This document shows positions 31,367-41,000 of a stretch of 64,000 nt of DNA, in pieces. Each line of letters opens with the position of its first letter. The stretch's first letter is position 1. The stretch is taken from positions 7,083-71,082 of the forward strand of contig JANPJM010000017.1 of the NCBI GenBank assembly GCA_031425525.1, read 5' to 3'. The notes under the pieces are model-generated. The model searched no databases, had not been told where the DNA came from, and saw only the letters and a program-made list of their open reading frames with translations. Origin of the DNA: JANNMJ01 sp031425525. Lineage in GTDB: Bacteria; Bacteroidota; Bacteroidia; Cytophagales; Hymenobacteraceae. The position numbers were made by a program, and so were the translations under genes.

Positions 31367-32509
31367 CTATTCCTCCTCCGCCGCGTTCCGCAGCTTTGCC
31401 AGCAGCGAGTACGCACCGGCCGTGACGAATGTAGCCGAATCGAGTCGGCCCGCGGCGGGCGCGAACGTGACCTGCGTAAAGCCGTCTTCGCTCAGCCCGC
31501 GCCGGGCGGCGACCATCCGGTAGGTACCGGGTTTTTCGACGGTGAAGGCGTAGTCGTGCCCGGCGTAGCGCACCAGGGCGGCGTCGGGCAGCGTGGGCAC
31601 GGTGGCGCGGCCCGTCTCGATGCGGGCGCGCACGAAGGTGCCGGGCAGCAGCGTGGGGTCTTCGGGTTCGGGGTGGGCGTGGACGCGCACGGTGCGCTCC
31701 GGCCCCACGGTGCGCGCCACGAGGTACACGCGCGCCAGCCGCTCTGGCTGCCCTACCGAATCGGCGCCGAGCGTGAAGCGCACGAGCTGGCCCTTTTGCA
31801 GCCGGGGCGCGTCGCGCTCGAATACCGTCAGCTCGACGTGCAGGTGGTCGGGGTCTACCAACTCGAACAGCACGTCGGTGGCGGTCACGGTTTGGCCGGG
31901 CGTTACGTTCACGGCCTTCACGAAGCCCGCCTTCGGGGCGCGCAGCGTGACGGTGGTGGTCACGGCGCCGCCCGGCTGCGTTATCAAGGGCAGGCCCGCC
32001 AGGTGCAGCCGGGCCGTCAGGGCGCTCACGGCCGCTTGTTGGCTTTCCATCTCGGCGCGGGCGCGCTGGAAGTTCTTTTCGGGCGCCACTTCTTCCTTGA
32101 ACAGCGTCTGCTGCCGCTCAAACTCGGCCCTCGCCAGCTTTAACTGGGCGACGGCCTGCAAGTATTGCTGCTGCAACGCGGCAAATTCGGGGTTGCGGAT
32201 GACGGCCAGCACCTGCCCGCGCGCGACGTGCATTCCTTGCAAAAGCGTCGTTCGTTCGATGAACCCGCCGAGCGGCGCCGTGATGGCCACGAGGTTTTCG
32301 GGCGGCACATCCAGCTCGCCGTTCACGCGCAAGCCCTGGCCCAGGGCGCGGGCGCGCAGGTGGCCCGTGCGGAGCCCGCCGTAGCGTTGCTCTTCGGGCG
32401 TGAGGGTGAGGCGGTCGGGGGAGGCCGCTTCGGGTTTGGGTTCAGTGGCCGGGCGCTCGTCGGGGGCGCAGGCCGCCAGAAGAGAAATAAAGAGGAGGTA
32501 GCGCATCAT
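31367..32509 (-). CDS. czcB: Heavy-metal efflux membrane-fusion (adaptor) lipoprotein, CzcB/CusB-like
   Basis: A 380-residue adaptor linking the inner-membrane RND pump to the outer-membrane channel. The N-terminus is a lipoprotein signal with lipobox LLAAC. The middle shows the lipoyl/barrel parts (ITAPLGGFIERTTLLQGMHV and LRAPKAGFVKAVNVTPGQTV) around a coiled-coil hairpin at about 105-165. The C-terminal GRATVPTLPDAALVRYAGHD is typical. It is 102 bp after the pump gene on the same strand, with a hairpin repeat in the gap. Confidence 0.9.
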   Translation of the reverse strand: MMRYLLFISLLAACAPDERPATEPKPEAASPDRLTLTPEEQRYGGLRTGHLRARALGQGLRVNGELDVPPENLVAITAPLGGFIERTTLLQGMHVARGQVLAVIRNPEFAALQQQYLQAVAQLKLARAEFERQQTLFKEEVAPEKNFQRARAEMESQQAAVSALTARLHLAGLPLITQPGGAVTTTVTLRAPKAGFVKAVNVTPGQTVTATDVLFELVDPDHLHVELTVFERDAPRLQKGQLVRFTLGADSVGQPERLARVYLVARTVGPERTVRVHAHPEPEDPTLLPGTFVRARIETGRATVPTLPDAALVRYAGHDYAFTVEKPGTYRMVAARRGLSEDGFTQVTFAPAAGRLDSATFVTAGAYSLLAKLRNAAEEE

Positions 32510-32526
32510 GGATTTTAGCGGAGTTT

Positions 32527-32607
32527 ATCACAGATTTACGCGGATTTTTTTGTCGCAGATTAACGAAGATTTATCTTCCGTAAAAATCTGTGATGAAATC
32601 TGTGATG
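32527..32607. repeat. ATCTGTGAT-unit hairpin between the efflux pump and adaptor genes
   Basis: ATCACAGATTT (32527-32537) is matched by two direct copies of AAATCTGTGAT (32584-32594, 32596-32606). In between are CGCGGATTT and CGCAGATTAACGAAGATTT units. It fills nearly the whole 102-bp gap and begins just after the pump stop codon in the direction of transcription. Confidence 0.8.
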
Positions 32608-32611
32608 AAAA

Positions 32612-35600
32612 TTAATTGCCCAGCAGATAGTCGATTTCGACGGAAATTTGATTGAGCGCCAGCAGCGCATCCACGGCGTCGAGGCGGAGGCGGCGGGCGC
32701 GGTCGAGGCTCAGCAGGTACTCGGCGTAGCCGGTTTCGCCGGCCCGGAAGCCGCGTGTACTCAGCCGCTCGATGACGGCCGCTTGGGGCAGACCTGTATT
32801 TTGGTAGAACGCTACGCGCCGCAGCGCCTCGGTTCGGCGTAGGCGCAGCGCATCGAGGCGGCCGGTAAGTGCAGCGCGCGCCCGCTCATAGGCGGCGGCG
32901 GCCACCTGCTCGTACAAGCCCGCCGCTTGTACCCGCGCCCGCAGCGGCCGGCGCCAGAGCGGCACCGATACACCCGCCTGCACCCCCTGAAACCGGGTGG
33001 CGCCGGCGTAAAAGCGGGTGGTGCCGTTGTCGAGTTCCTGCGGGCCGCGCAGGCTTTGGTTGAAGTAGCCGACCGATAATTCCGGCAGCCCTTTGGCTTT
33101 TTCGAGCCGGGTTTCGGCGCGCCGCTCGGCCACGGCGGCCCGCAGCGGCCCGGCGTCGGGCGCGCGGGCCAGCCAGGTAGTGTCGGCTGAAGTGGGCAGG
33201 GGCTGGGCGGGCGCGAGGGCCGTCAGCACCGAATCGGCTACCTGCACCGAGTCAGCCATTTGCAGCAGGGCTTGCAGTTCGCGGAGCGCCACTTGCAAGT
33301 CGGTGCGGGCCTCAGAGGCGGCCAACTGCACTTCGCCCTGCTGCACCAGCGCCGTGGCGGGTTCGAGGCGGGCCACTTCGCCGGTTTTGAAGCGCAATTC
33401 GGCCGCCCGCCGGAATTCGGTGTAGAGACTGTCCTGGCCGCGCAGCGTGCGCAGGCGGTGACGGGCGGCCACGGCCTCCTGGTAGCGTAGGCGCACCTGC
33501 CGCCGCAGTTCGGCGCGGGCCTGGGCTAGCTGCATCCGCCGACCGCTGATCTGGGCGTCGGCCACGGCGGCGGCGCGGCGATACAGGCCCGGCAGTGCAA
33601 ACTGCTGCGAAATACTGAATTGATTGTCGCGCCGGAAGGTGTTATACTGCCCGTAGGAGCCGCTGACGGTGGTGCGGGGCAGGTCGAAGGCCGCGCGTCG
33701 GGTGGCCTGTTGCGCTTCGAGGGCGCGGGTGGCGCCCACCACCGTACTGCCCGCCGCGAGGGCTTGCGCCACGGCGCTGGTGGCGGTAAGGGGCGCGCCG
33801 GGCGGCGGGAGCTGCACGTCCTGGGCGCGGGCGGGAAGGGCGAGCAGCAGCAGCAACGCCAGCGCGGTCAGCATCGGGACGGTGGGCGGCAGCGGAGGCG
33901 GCGCGTTACCAGCTTCCGGTGTCGGGGCGGGCGGGACGAGCGGAGCAGTGGGCCGCCGCTCGGTGAGTGCGTACAGCACCGGCAGCACCAGGAGCGTGAG
34001 CAGCGTGGCCGTCAGCAGCCCGCCGATGACCACCGAGGCCAGCGGGCGCTGCACCTCGGCGCCGGCCGACGTGGACAGTGCCATCGGCAGAAAACCCAGC
34101 GACGCCACCGTGGCCGTCATCAGCACGGGGCGGAGGCGGTCGTGGGTGCCGCGCCGGATGCGTTCCAGCACGTCGGTTACACCCTCGTCGCGCAGGGTGT
34201 TGAACTGGCCGATGAGGACGATGCCGTTCAGCACGGCCACCCCGAAAAGCGCAATGAACCCCACCCCTGCCGAGATGCTGAACGGCATCCCGCGCAGCCA
34301 CAACGCCGCCACGCCACCCACCGCCGCCAGCGGAATGGCCGTAAAAATCAGCAGCGCCTGCCGCCACGACGTGAACGTAAAGAACAGCAGCAGAAAAATC
34401 AGCCCTAGCGCCACCGGCACGGCCACTTGCAGCCGCGCCGAGGCCGCGCGCAGATTCTCGAACTGCCCGCCGTAGGTGAGGGCGTAGCCGGGCGCCAGTT
34501 GCAGGCGCCGGTCGAGGCGGCCTTGCAGGTCGGCCACGACGCTCTCCACGTCGCGCCCGCGCACGTTGAACGCCACCGTGACGAAGCGCCGAGCGTCGTC
34601 GCGCTGCACCTGGTTAGGGCCGTCGCGGAGCTCGATTTTCGCTACCTGCTCCAGCGGCACGGCCGCGCCGCCCGGTGTGCTGAGGAGCAGCCGGCGGACA
34701 CTTTCGATGTTTTGCCGCAGTTCCGGGCGTAGGCGCAGCACCACGTCGTAGCGGCGCTCCTGTTCGAAGATTTGCCCGGCCGCCTGGCCCGCAAAGGCCG
34801 TCTGCACGGTGCGGTTTACGTCTTCGACGTTCAGGCCGAACTGCGCCAGCCGGGGGCGGTCGATTTCGACCACGATCTGCGGCAGGCCCGTGATTTCTTC
34901 CACGTACACGTCTTCGGCGCCCGGCACGGTGCGCGCCATCTGCCCGGCGGTGCGGGCGTAATCGGCGAGCTGATCGAGGTCTTCGCCGTAAATCTTCACC
35001 ACCACATCCTGCTTGGCGCCGGTACTCAGCTCGTTGAAACGCATCTGGATGGGTTGCTGAAACGAGAACGTGACGCCGGGGATGACCGCCACGGCGGCGG
35101 CCATTTTCGCCGTCAGCGCTTCCGGTGATTTCGCATCCTGCCACCGGGCGCGGTCTTTTTCGAGTACCACCATCAGGTCGGCCGCCTCGACGGGCATCGG
35201 GTCGGTGGGGATTTCGGCCGAACCTACTTTCGCCACCACTTCGCGCACTTCCGAGGGAAACTGCCGTTTCAGAATGCCGCTCGCCTGCTGCGCTTTCTCA
35301 GCGGTGTAGTTGAGCGACGAGCCGGGCAGCGTCCGCATCTCCACCGCAAAATCGCCCTCCCAGAGTTGCGGGATGAACTCGCCGCCCAGTGCCCGGAAGC
35401 CCAGCCACGCGCCCACCAGCAGCGCCCCGCTCACGGCCAGCACCACGGCGCGGTGGCCGAGCGCCGCATCGAGCAACGGGCGGTAGCGGGCGCCGAGCCA
35501 GGCCATCATCCGGTCGGAAAAATTGGGCTTGTGGGTCGTTTCGCGACGCAACGCCAGCGCGCTCATCATCGGCACGTAGGTGAGCGACAGGATGAAGGCG

Positions 35601-37066
35601 CCGAGAATGGCGAACGCGACGGTCTGCGCCATCGGGCGGAACATCTTGCCTTCGGTGCCCACCAGCGCCAGCAGCGGCAGGTACACAATCAGGATGATGA
35701 TTTCGCCGAACGCCGCCGACTGCCGGATGCGCGACGTGGCGGCGTAGGTTGTGGTGTTCATTTCGTCCTGACTCAGCCGCGCCGCGCTGCCCGGCCGCCG
35801 CAGCGCCAGCCGATGCACGATGGCCTCCACGATGATGACGGCGCCGTCCACGACCAGCCCGAAATCAATGGCGCCCAGGCTCAACAGGTTGCCGCTGACA
35901 CCAAAGAGCCGCATCATCGCCACGGCAAACAGCATCGCCAGCGGAATGACGCTCGCCACCACCAGCCCGGCCCGCAGATTCCCCAGAAACAGCACCAGCA
36001 CCAGCACCACAATCAGGGCACCTTCGAGCAGGTTGGTTTGCACCGTGCCGATGGCGCGGCCCACCAGCTCGGAGCGGTCGAGGTACACGTCTACGGCCAC
36101 ACCTTCGGGCAGCGTTTTTTCAATCTGCGCCATTCGGGCCTTCACGCCTTTGATGACGTCGTTGGCGTTGGCGCCTTTGAGCATCAGCACGATACCGCCG
36201 GTTACTTCGCCTTCGTCGTTGCGGGTCATGGCGCCGTAGCGCACGGCCGCGCCCAGGCGCACGTCGGCCACATCGCGCACCAGCACGGGCAGGCCCGCCG
36301 TGGTGCGCCGCACCACGATGGTACCGAGGTCGTCGAGCGACGCGGCGAGCCCTTCGGTGCGGATGAAGTACGTCGCCGGGTTCTGGTCGAGGTAGGCGCC
36401 CCCGGCATTTTGGTTGTTGGCGGCCACGGCAGCGCGCACGTCCTCCACGCTCACCCCAAAGGCGCGCAGCCGCTCCGGGTCGAGAGCGATTTCGTACTGT
36501 TTCAGTAGCCCGCCGAACGACGAAACGTCGGCCACACCGGGCGTGCCGAGCAGTTGCCGGCGGATGATCCAGTCCTGAATCGTGCGCAGCTCGCGGGCGT
36601 CGTATTGTTGCTCATAGCCCTTTTTGGGCCGCACGATGTACTGATAAATTTCGCCCAGGCCGGTGCTGACGGGCGCCAGTTCGGGCCGCCCCACGCCGGG
36701 CGGAATCTGGCTTTCGGCTTCGCGCAGCCGTTCGGCTATCTGCTGGCGCGCCCAATAAATGTCGGTTTCATCGGAAAAAACGATGGTAACGACCGACAGC
36801 CCAAAGCGCGAAAACGAGCGCACTTCCTCGCGGTTCGGGATGGTGGCGACGGCCTGTTCCACCGGAAACGTGACGAGGCGCTCGATGTCGGCCGCCGCCA
36901 GCGACGGCGCCACCGTGTATACCACCACTTGGTTGGTGGTGATGTCGGGTACGGCATCGATAGGCAAATGCGCCAGTGAATAGCCGCCCCACACCACCAG
37001 CGCCGCCGTCAGCAGCCCGATGATGAGCTTATTATGAATCGAAAAATGAATGAGCCGGTCGAACAT
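32612..37066 (-). CDS. czcA: CzcA-type RND metal efflux pump fused to its TolC-like outer-membrane channel
   Basis: A 1484-residue protein. Residues 1 to about 1040 are a heavy-metal RND permease: LPIDAVPDITTNQVVVYT near the N-terminus, the proton-relay motif DFGLVVDGAVIIVEA with Asp401, and twelve expected membrane helices. A Pro-rich linker follows. Residues 1065-1082 (MLTALALLLLLALPARA) look exactly like a signal peptide. Residues 1083-1484 are an outer-membrane-factor domain (SYGQYNTFRRDNQFSISQQF, LPELSVGYFNQSL, GETGYAEYLLSLDRARR). The DFG motif suits divalent cations (Zn, Co, Ni, Cd) but copper/silver cannot be excluded. Such fusions occur in Bacteroidota. Confidence 0.93.
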   Translation of the reverse strand: MFDRLIHFSIHNKLIIGLLTAALVVWGGYSLAHLPIDAVPDITTNQVVVYTVAPSLAAADIERLVTFPVEQAVATIPNREEVRSFSRFGLSVVTIVFSDETDIYWARQQIAERLREAESQIPPGVGRPELAPVSTGLGEIYQYIVRPKKGYEQQYDARELRTIQDWIIRRQLLGTPGVADVSSFGGLLKQYEIALDPERLRAFGVSVEDVRAAVAANNQNAGGAYLDQNPATYFIRTEGLAASLDDLGTIVVRRTTAGLPVLVRDVADVRLGAAVRYGAMTRNDEGEVTGGIVLMLKGANANDVIKGVKARMAQIEKTLPEGVAVDVYLDRSELVGRAIGTVQTNLLEGALIVVLVLVLFLGNLRAGLVVASVIPLAMLFAVAMMRLFGVSGNLLSLGAIDFGLVVDGAVIIVEAIVHRLALRRPGSAARLSQDEMNTTTYAATSRIRQSAAFGEIIILIVYLPLLALVGTEGKMFRPMAQTVAFAILGAFILSLTYVPMMSALALRRETTHKPNFSDRMMAWLGARYRPLLDAALGHRAVVLAVSGALLVGAWLGFRALGGEFIPQLWEGDFAVEMRTLPGSSLNYTAEKAQQASGILKRQFPSEVREVVAKVGSAEIPTDPMPVEAADLMVVLEKDRARWQDAKSPEALTAKMAAAVAVIPGVTFSFQQPIQMRFNELSTGAKQDVVVKIYGEDLDQLADYARTAGQMARTVPGAEDVYVEEITGLPQIVVEIDRPRLAQFGLNVEDVNRTVQTAFAGQAAGQIFEQERRYDVVLRLRPELRQNIESVRRLLLSTPGGAAVPLEQVAKIELRDGPNQVQRDDARRFVTVAFNVRGRDVESVVADLQGRLDRRLQLAPGYALTYGGQFENLRAASARLQVAVPVALGLIFLLLFFTFTSWRQALLIFTAIPLAAVGGVAALWLRGMPFSISAGVGFIALFGVAVLNGIVLIGQFNTLRDEGVTDVLERIRRGTHDRLRPVLMTATVASLGFLPMALSTSAGAEVQRPLASVVIGGLLTATLLTLLVLPVLYALTERRPTAPLVPPAPTPEAGNAPPPLPPTVPMLTALALLLLLALPARAQDVQLPPPGAPLTATSAVAQALAAGSTVVGATRALEAQQATRRAAFDLPRTTVSGSYGQYNTFRRDNQFSISQQFALPGLYRRAAAVADAQISGRRMQLAQARAELRRQVRLRYQEAVAARHRLRTLRGQDSLYTEFRRAAELRFKTGEVARLEPATALVQQGEVQLAASEARTDLQVALRELQALLQMADSVQVADSVLTALAPAQPLPTSADTTWLARAPDAGPLRAAVAERRAETRLEKAKGLPELSVGYFNQSLRGPQELDNGTTRFYAGATRFQGVQAGVSVPLWRRPLRARVQAAGLYEQVAAAAYERARAALTGRLDALRLRRTEALRRVAFYQNTGLPQAAVIERLSTRGFRAGETGYAEYLLSLDRARRLRLDAVDALLALNQISVEIDYLLGN

Positions 37067-37247
37067 CGAGCGCCGCTGCGAGGAAAAAACGTCCTGAAAA
37101 AGAAACTTCGGGCACGGCTCCCTCCGTCGGCGTGGCGCCCCGCTACGGGGTACGCCGGAAACGCCGGATGCCCGCCCCCGTCGGCGCCGCAGCGGGTACC
37201 AGTGGGGACGGGCTTCGCGAAGAGGAAGCCGGAAACTGAAGGGAACG
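37067..37247. other. Gap between the small DUF6660-like gene and the pump gene
   Basis: About 180 bp, GC-rich, with no reading frame of protein character and no clear promoter. The pump is probably transcribed through from the small upstream gene. Confidence 0.4.
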
Positions 37248-37574
37248 TTAGGCCCGTGGGGGCTGCCAGGCGCCGGTGCCGGCCCGCGTGGGGGCCGCGC
37301 TCACCAACTCGGCGAAGTGCTGGTCGGCCCATTCCGGCACGGCCAATTGGGTAAAATCGGCCAGCAGCGCATCGGGTAGCACCACCCCGGCGCAGCACTG
37401 GCACTGGCACAGCGGCGAACACCAATCGGGGGCGCGCTCGTTGTGGTGGTCGGCGGTGGGGCCGGCCGTCAGGGTGGTGGCCGTGGGTTCAGGTGCGCGC
37501 GCCACCTCGTCGGTGCAGGGTAGGCACGAGAGCAGCGTGAGGTAGCAGGCAAACCAGAGAGCGAAGGCGCGCAT
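37248..37574 (-). CDS. Small secreted metal-associated protein (DUF6660-like)
   Basis: A 108-residue protein from ATG 37574 with a hydrophobic N-terminus (FALWFACYLTLLSCLPC). A His/Cys-rich middle reads TADHHNERAPDWCSPLCQCQ-CC. This matches the small DUF6660-type proteins that precede CzcA-like pumps in many Bacteroidota. Its histidines and clustered cysteines suggest a periplasmic metal-binding or delivery role. It is the first gene of the efflux unit and sits directly behind a strong promoter-like element. Confidence 0.75.
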   Translation of the reverse strand: MRAFALWFACYLTLLSCLPCTDEVARAPEPTATTLTAGPTADHHNERAPDWCSPLCQCQCCAGVVLPDALLADFTQLAVPEWADQHFAELVSAAPTRAGTGAWQPPRA

Positions 37575-37580
37575 CGGGCG

Positions 37581-37588
37581 CAAAGGTA
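37581..37588 (-). promoter_or_regulatory. -7 promoter element of the metal-efflux operon
   Basis: The minus strand reads TACCTTTG, an exact TAnnTTTG. It is only 6 bp before the ATG at 37574, so the mRNA would have almost no leader. No good TTTG -33 element is found 19 bp upstream, which would fit a promoter that needs an activator or another sigma factor. Confidence 0.55.
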
Positions 37589-37672
37589 GGTTGGGAGGCG
37601 CTTGGTGGTTTTGTTTGGGTATAGTTGCAGCAGGTGCCCGCGGTAAGGTGGTTGCTTTCCGGGAGTAAACGC

Positions 37673-37707
37673 AAAAAAGGCCGCGAGCGCTTGCTCGCGG
37701 CCTTTTT
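37673..37707. terminator. Bidirectional terminator
   Basis: Perfect 10-bp stem GGCCGCGAGC (37679-37688) / GCTCGCGGCC (37693-37702), flanked by six A on the left and five T on the right. Confidence 0.85.
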
Positions 37708-37733
37708 GCTTGTCTGCGGCGGCGCGTCTGTCC

Positions 37734-37841
37734 CTACTCCACCACCAGGCGCGTGGTGCGGCCGTCGGGGGTGCGCACCGTGTACACGCCGGGCGCCAGC
37801 GTGCGCGTAGGCAGGGTGGCCGTGCCGGTGGCGGGAAGCAT
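37734..37841 (-). pseudogene. Orphan type IX secretion C-terminal-domain fragment
   Basis: A 35-codon frame (ATG 37841 to stop) reads GTATLPTRTLAPGVYTVR and TTRLVVE. This is almost the same as the last 35 residues of the 3447-residue T9SS protein at 47490-57833. No cargo protein is attached and a hairpin terminator lies at each side. It is the last trace of a deleted secreted-protein gene. Confidence 0.8.
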
Positions 37842-37843
37842 AC

Positions 37844-37879
37844 AAAAAGGCCGAAGGCATAGCGCCTTCGGCCTTTTTT
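37844..37879. terminator. Bidirectional terminator
   Basis: Stem GGCCGAAGGC (37849-37858) / GCCTTCGGCC (37864-37873), five A before and at least six T after. A similar CCGAAGGC stem ends the giant T9SS gene near 47450. Confidence 0.85.
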
Positions 37880-38008
37880 TGGATCGAGAGGGTTTCCCAA
37901 TCTGGTAACGGCTATCCTGTGTGGGCCTTACGCAGCCGCTGCTTTTCAGACCAAAAACGGCCGTATGCGCCATTCGCGCCTAGCCATCCGCCCCTTTTCA
38001 GCAACCAC

Positions 38009-41000
38009 CTACTTTATTTCGGCTTTGGCGCCGAGCAGACTCTCCAGGGCGGCCAGGCGCTGGGCCAGCGCCGTGTACTGCGTGGTGGCCTCGGCTTTGA
38101 GCGTCTGGCCGTCGTGGCGCAGCGCAGCATTTTGCGCTTGCAGCTCCTTCACCTGCCGGGCCAGTTCCTGGGTGGCGCTCACGTTGAGCATCGCGAGGGC
38201 TTCGTAATCGACGGTGCGCACGTCGGCGTGTTCGAGGCCGAACACGAACACCTGCTGGCCGGCCAGTTTGGTGGCGCCGCGCACGGTCAGGGTGGTACCG
38301 GTGGCGGCTTTCACGGTACCCACCACCTCACTGGCCGGGCCGATGAGCTTGATGCGCTGGCCCGCTTTCGCACCCGCGACCGCCGCTGGCAGCGTCAGGC
38401 GCAGAAGCGAATCGCCGACGCTTTCCACCGAAGTAGCCACCGCATACACATCGGGCAGGAAGCCGCTGTGCTGGTTGACCGCCTGTGGGAAGATAGTTTC
38501 CACCTCCTGGGCAATCACTTTCTTGAAGGCTCGGGTGCCGTACTGCGCCTTATCGCGCATCGTGTAGTCGGTGATGCGGAGGCGGTTGAGCAGGGCCAGA
38601 TCGGCGGCGCAGTCGCTCAGGCCGACGATGGTTTTCAGGCGCCGGTCGCTGGTGGCATTGAACTCAGTGGCCAGGATGCGGCCGGTAGCGCGGATGCTCA
38701 CCGGGCCGGTGCTGGAGCCGCTAGAGCCGGTGTTGGCGGTACCGTTGGGTGCAGCCGCGAAGAACGCGTAGGCGTAGTTGCCGGGCGTCACGGTGCGCTG
38801 CACATCGAGGGGGAAGGCGGGGTTGGTGGTGCCGATGCCCACGTTGGTGCCGCTAAAAGTCATGTAGTTGGTGTTGCCCAAGCCGTTGCCGTCGCCGATT
38901 TTGATCTTGTGGCCGTCGTTGACATCCATCCCGAAGCTGAACAAGGAGTTGCCGGGGTCGTGCATCACGATGTAAGGACTGGCGTTATCGCGGCGGATTT
39001 CCAACGGGCCGGTGGGGCCGCTGGCGCTGCTGTAACCCGCGCCGATTCCCAGGAAACTGTTTTTGAGCACCATCTGGGTGGTGCCGCCGCCGCCGCCGTC
39101 GAACTGGGTGTTACTGTGGCTGCCGCCGGTGTACCAGGCGAAGGCGTCGCCGGAGCGGAAGTACTGGGTGTTGTCCTGGACTCCTACGCCGTAGCTGGTG
39201 CCCCACAGGTTGAGCATCTGGCGGGTGATGCTGCCGAAGCTGGCGGTACCGCTTGTGGTCAGGTTGCCGCTCAGGTTGAGGGCACCGCCAATGGTGGTGT
39301 TGCCGCTGACGGCGGCGTTGCCCACCACGTCGAGCCGCTCGGCGGGGGTGGTGGTACCGAGGCCGAGGCGGGTGCCCGTACCGAGGGCAAGCTGCTTGCT
39401 GACTTTGTTCCACAGAAACAGCCCATCGCCCGCGATCTTGCCCTGGTCGTTGAACAGCACGGCGCCGTTGTCGGCGTCGACCTGTGCATTGTTGAGGCTG
39501 ATGGTCGGACTCGGCAGCACTGAGATGGTTACCACGCCGTTGCCCGCCCGGTAGCCGGTGGTATAGCTCACGCCCGACGTGAGGGCGGGGCTGGCGTAAG
39601 AGCTGCCGCCGCCGCCACCCAACCCGCCACTGCGCGCGCCGCCACCGCCGCCGCCGTAGTAGCCGCCGCCGCCGCCGGCGCCATACCCGCCGCCCACCAT
39701 GTTATTCACGGCGCCATTGCCGCCTTGCCCTAGTTGGCCAGCGGTAGCCCCGTTGTTACCGGGGGCGCCGCCGGCGGTTTGGGTGGCCCCGCCGCCCGGC
39801 GTGGCCAGGGCCGAAGGATTTGCGGCGGTGTTGCCCACGAAGCCCGCGTCGCCGCCGGTGGCGCCGGGAAAGGACGCCGAGGAGCCGCCGCCGCCGGCGG
39901 CCACCAGTACGCGGTTCGTCAGGGCGGTGCCGCCGAGGCGCAGGTCGCTGGCGCCGCCGCCGTACTTGCCGGTGTTGATGCCGGCGCCGCCGCCGTTGTA
40001 GCCGTCGCTGCCGCCCACGTAAACGGTCAGCACCTGCCCCGGCGTGACGCTAAGGTTGGCCAGTACCCGCGCGCCAGTGCCGCCGGGTACCTGCTGGGTG
40101 CTGCCGTTGGTAAAAGTGAACGAACTGTTGCCGCCCTGCGCCCCGCTCATATCCACGCGCACACTGGTGACGCCGGGCGGCACCGTCCAGGTCTGCGCGC
40201 TGCCCGTGTAACCAAACTGGAAAGTGCGCGCCGGCTCGGTGGTGTTGAGGCTCTCGGTCCAGGCGGTGCCGTTCCAGACGTTGAGCTTGTTGGTAGTGGT
40301 GTTGTACACCACCAGGCCCGCCGCCGGCCCGGCAATGGCATCGCGCTGCCCTTCGGTCAGGCGCGGGGGCAGAAAGCCCTTGGTGGTGGAGGCCACGTCG
40401 AGCTGGGCTGAGGAAGCGGGCGGGGTAGCACCGATGCCCACGCTGCCGGCGCTGCTGATGGCCAACCCGGCACTGCCGCCGTTGCCCACCAGCAGCTTAT
40501 CGGCCAGATTCAGGTTCTGGGTGGCCGTGTGGTTGCCGAGGTTGTCGGCTCCCGAGGGCAGTGTCACCGTATTGCCGCCGCTGATGCCCAGCGTCTGGCC
40601 GGTCAGGGTCAGGGTTTGGGGGGCGGGCGTGGTGGCGGCGGTGGTTTGCACCGTATTGTCGGGGAAGCGGAAACCGCCGGTGCTGGAGTAAATCTGGCCG
40701 GCTACTTCCAGCTTCTGGCTGGGGCTGATGGTGCCGATGCCCACCCCCGCGCTGCCCTTGGGCATAAGGTTAAGGGGCTGGTCAGGGTTGGTGCCAGCGG
40801 CATAAAGCGAGTTAAAGCCAAAGCCAATGCCCTGGGTGCCGTTGGCGTGGCGGAACTCCGGGCCGTTGGCGGCCGCGTCCACATAGCCCGTCACGTAGAA
40901 CGGCCGGGTGGTGGCGTGGGTGCCGGTGCGGGGACCGTGTTCCAGGTCGAAGCGATTTTGGGCGGTGGCCAGGCCCAGGCCCAGGTAGCCCTGGTCGCTC

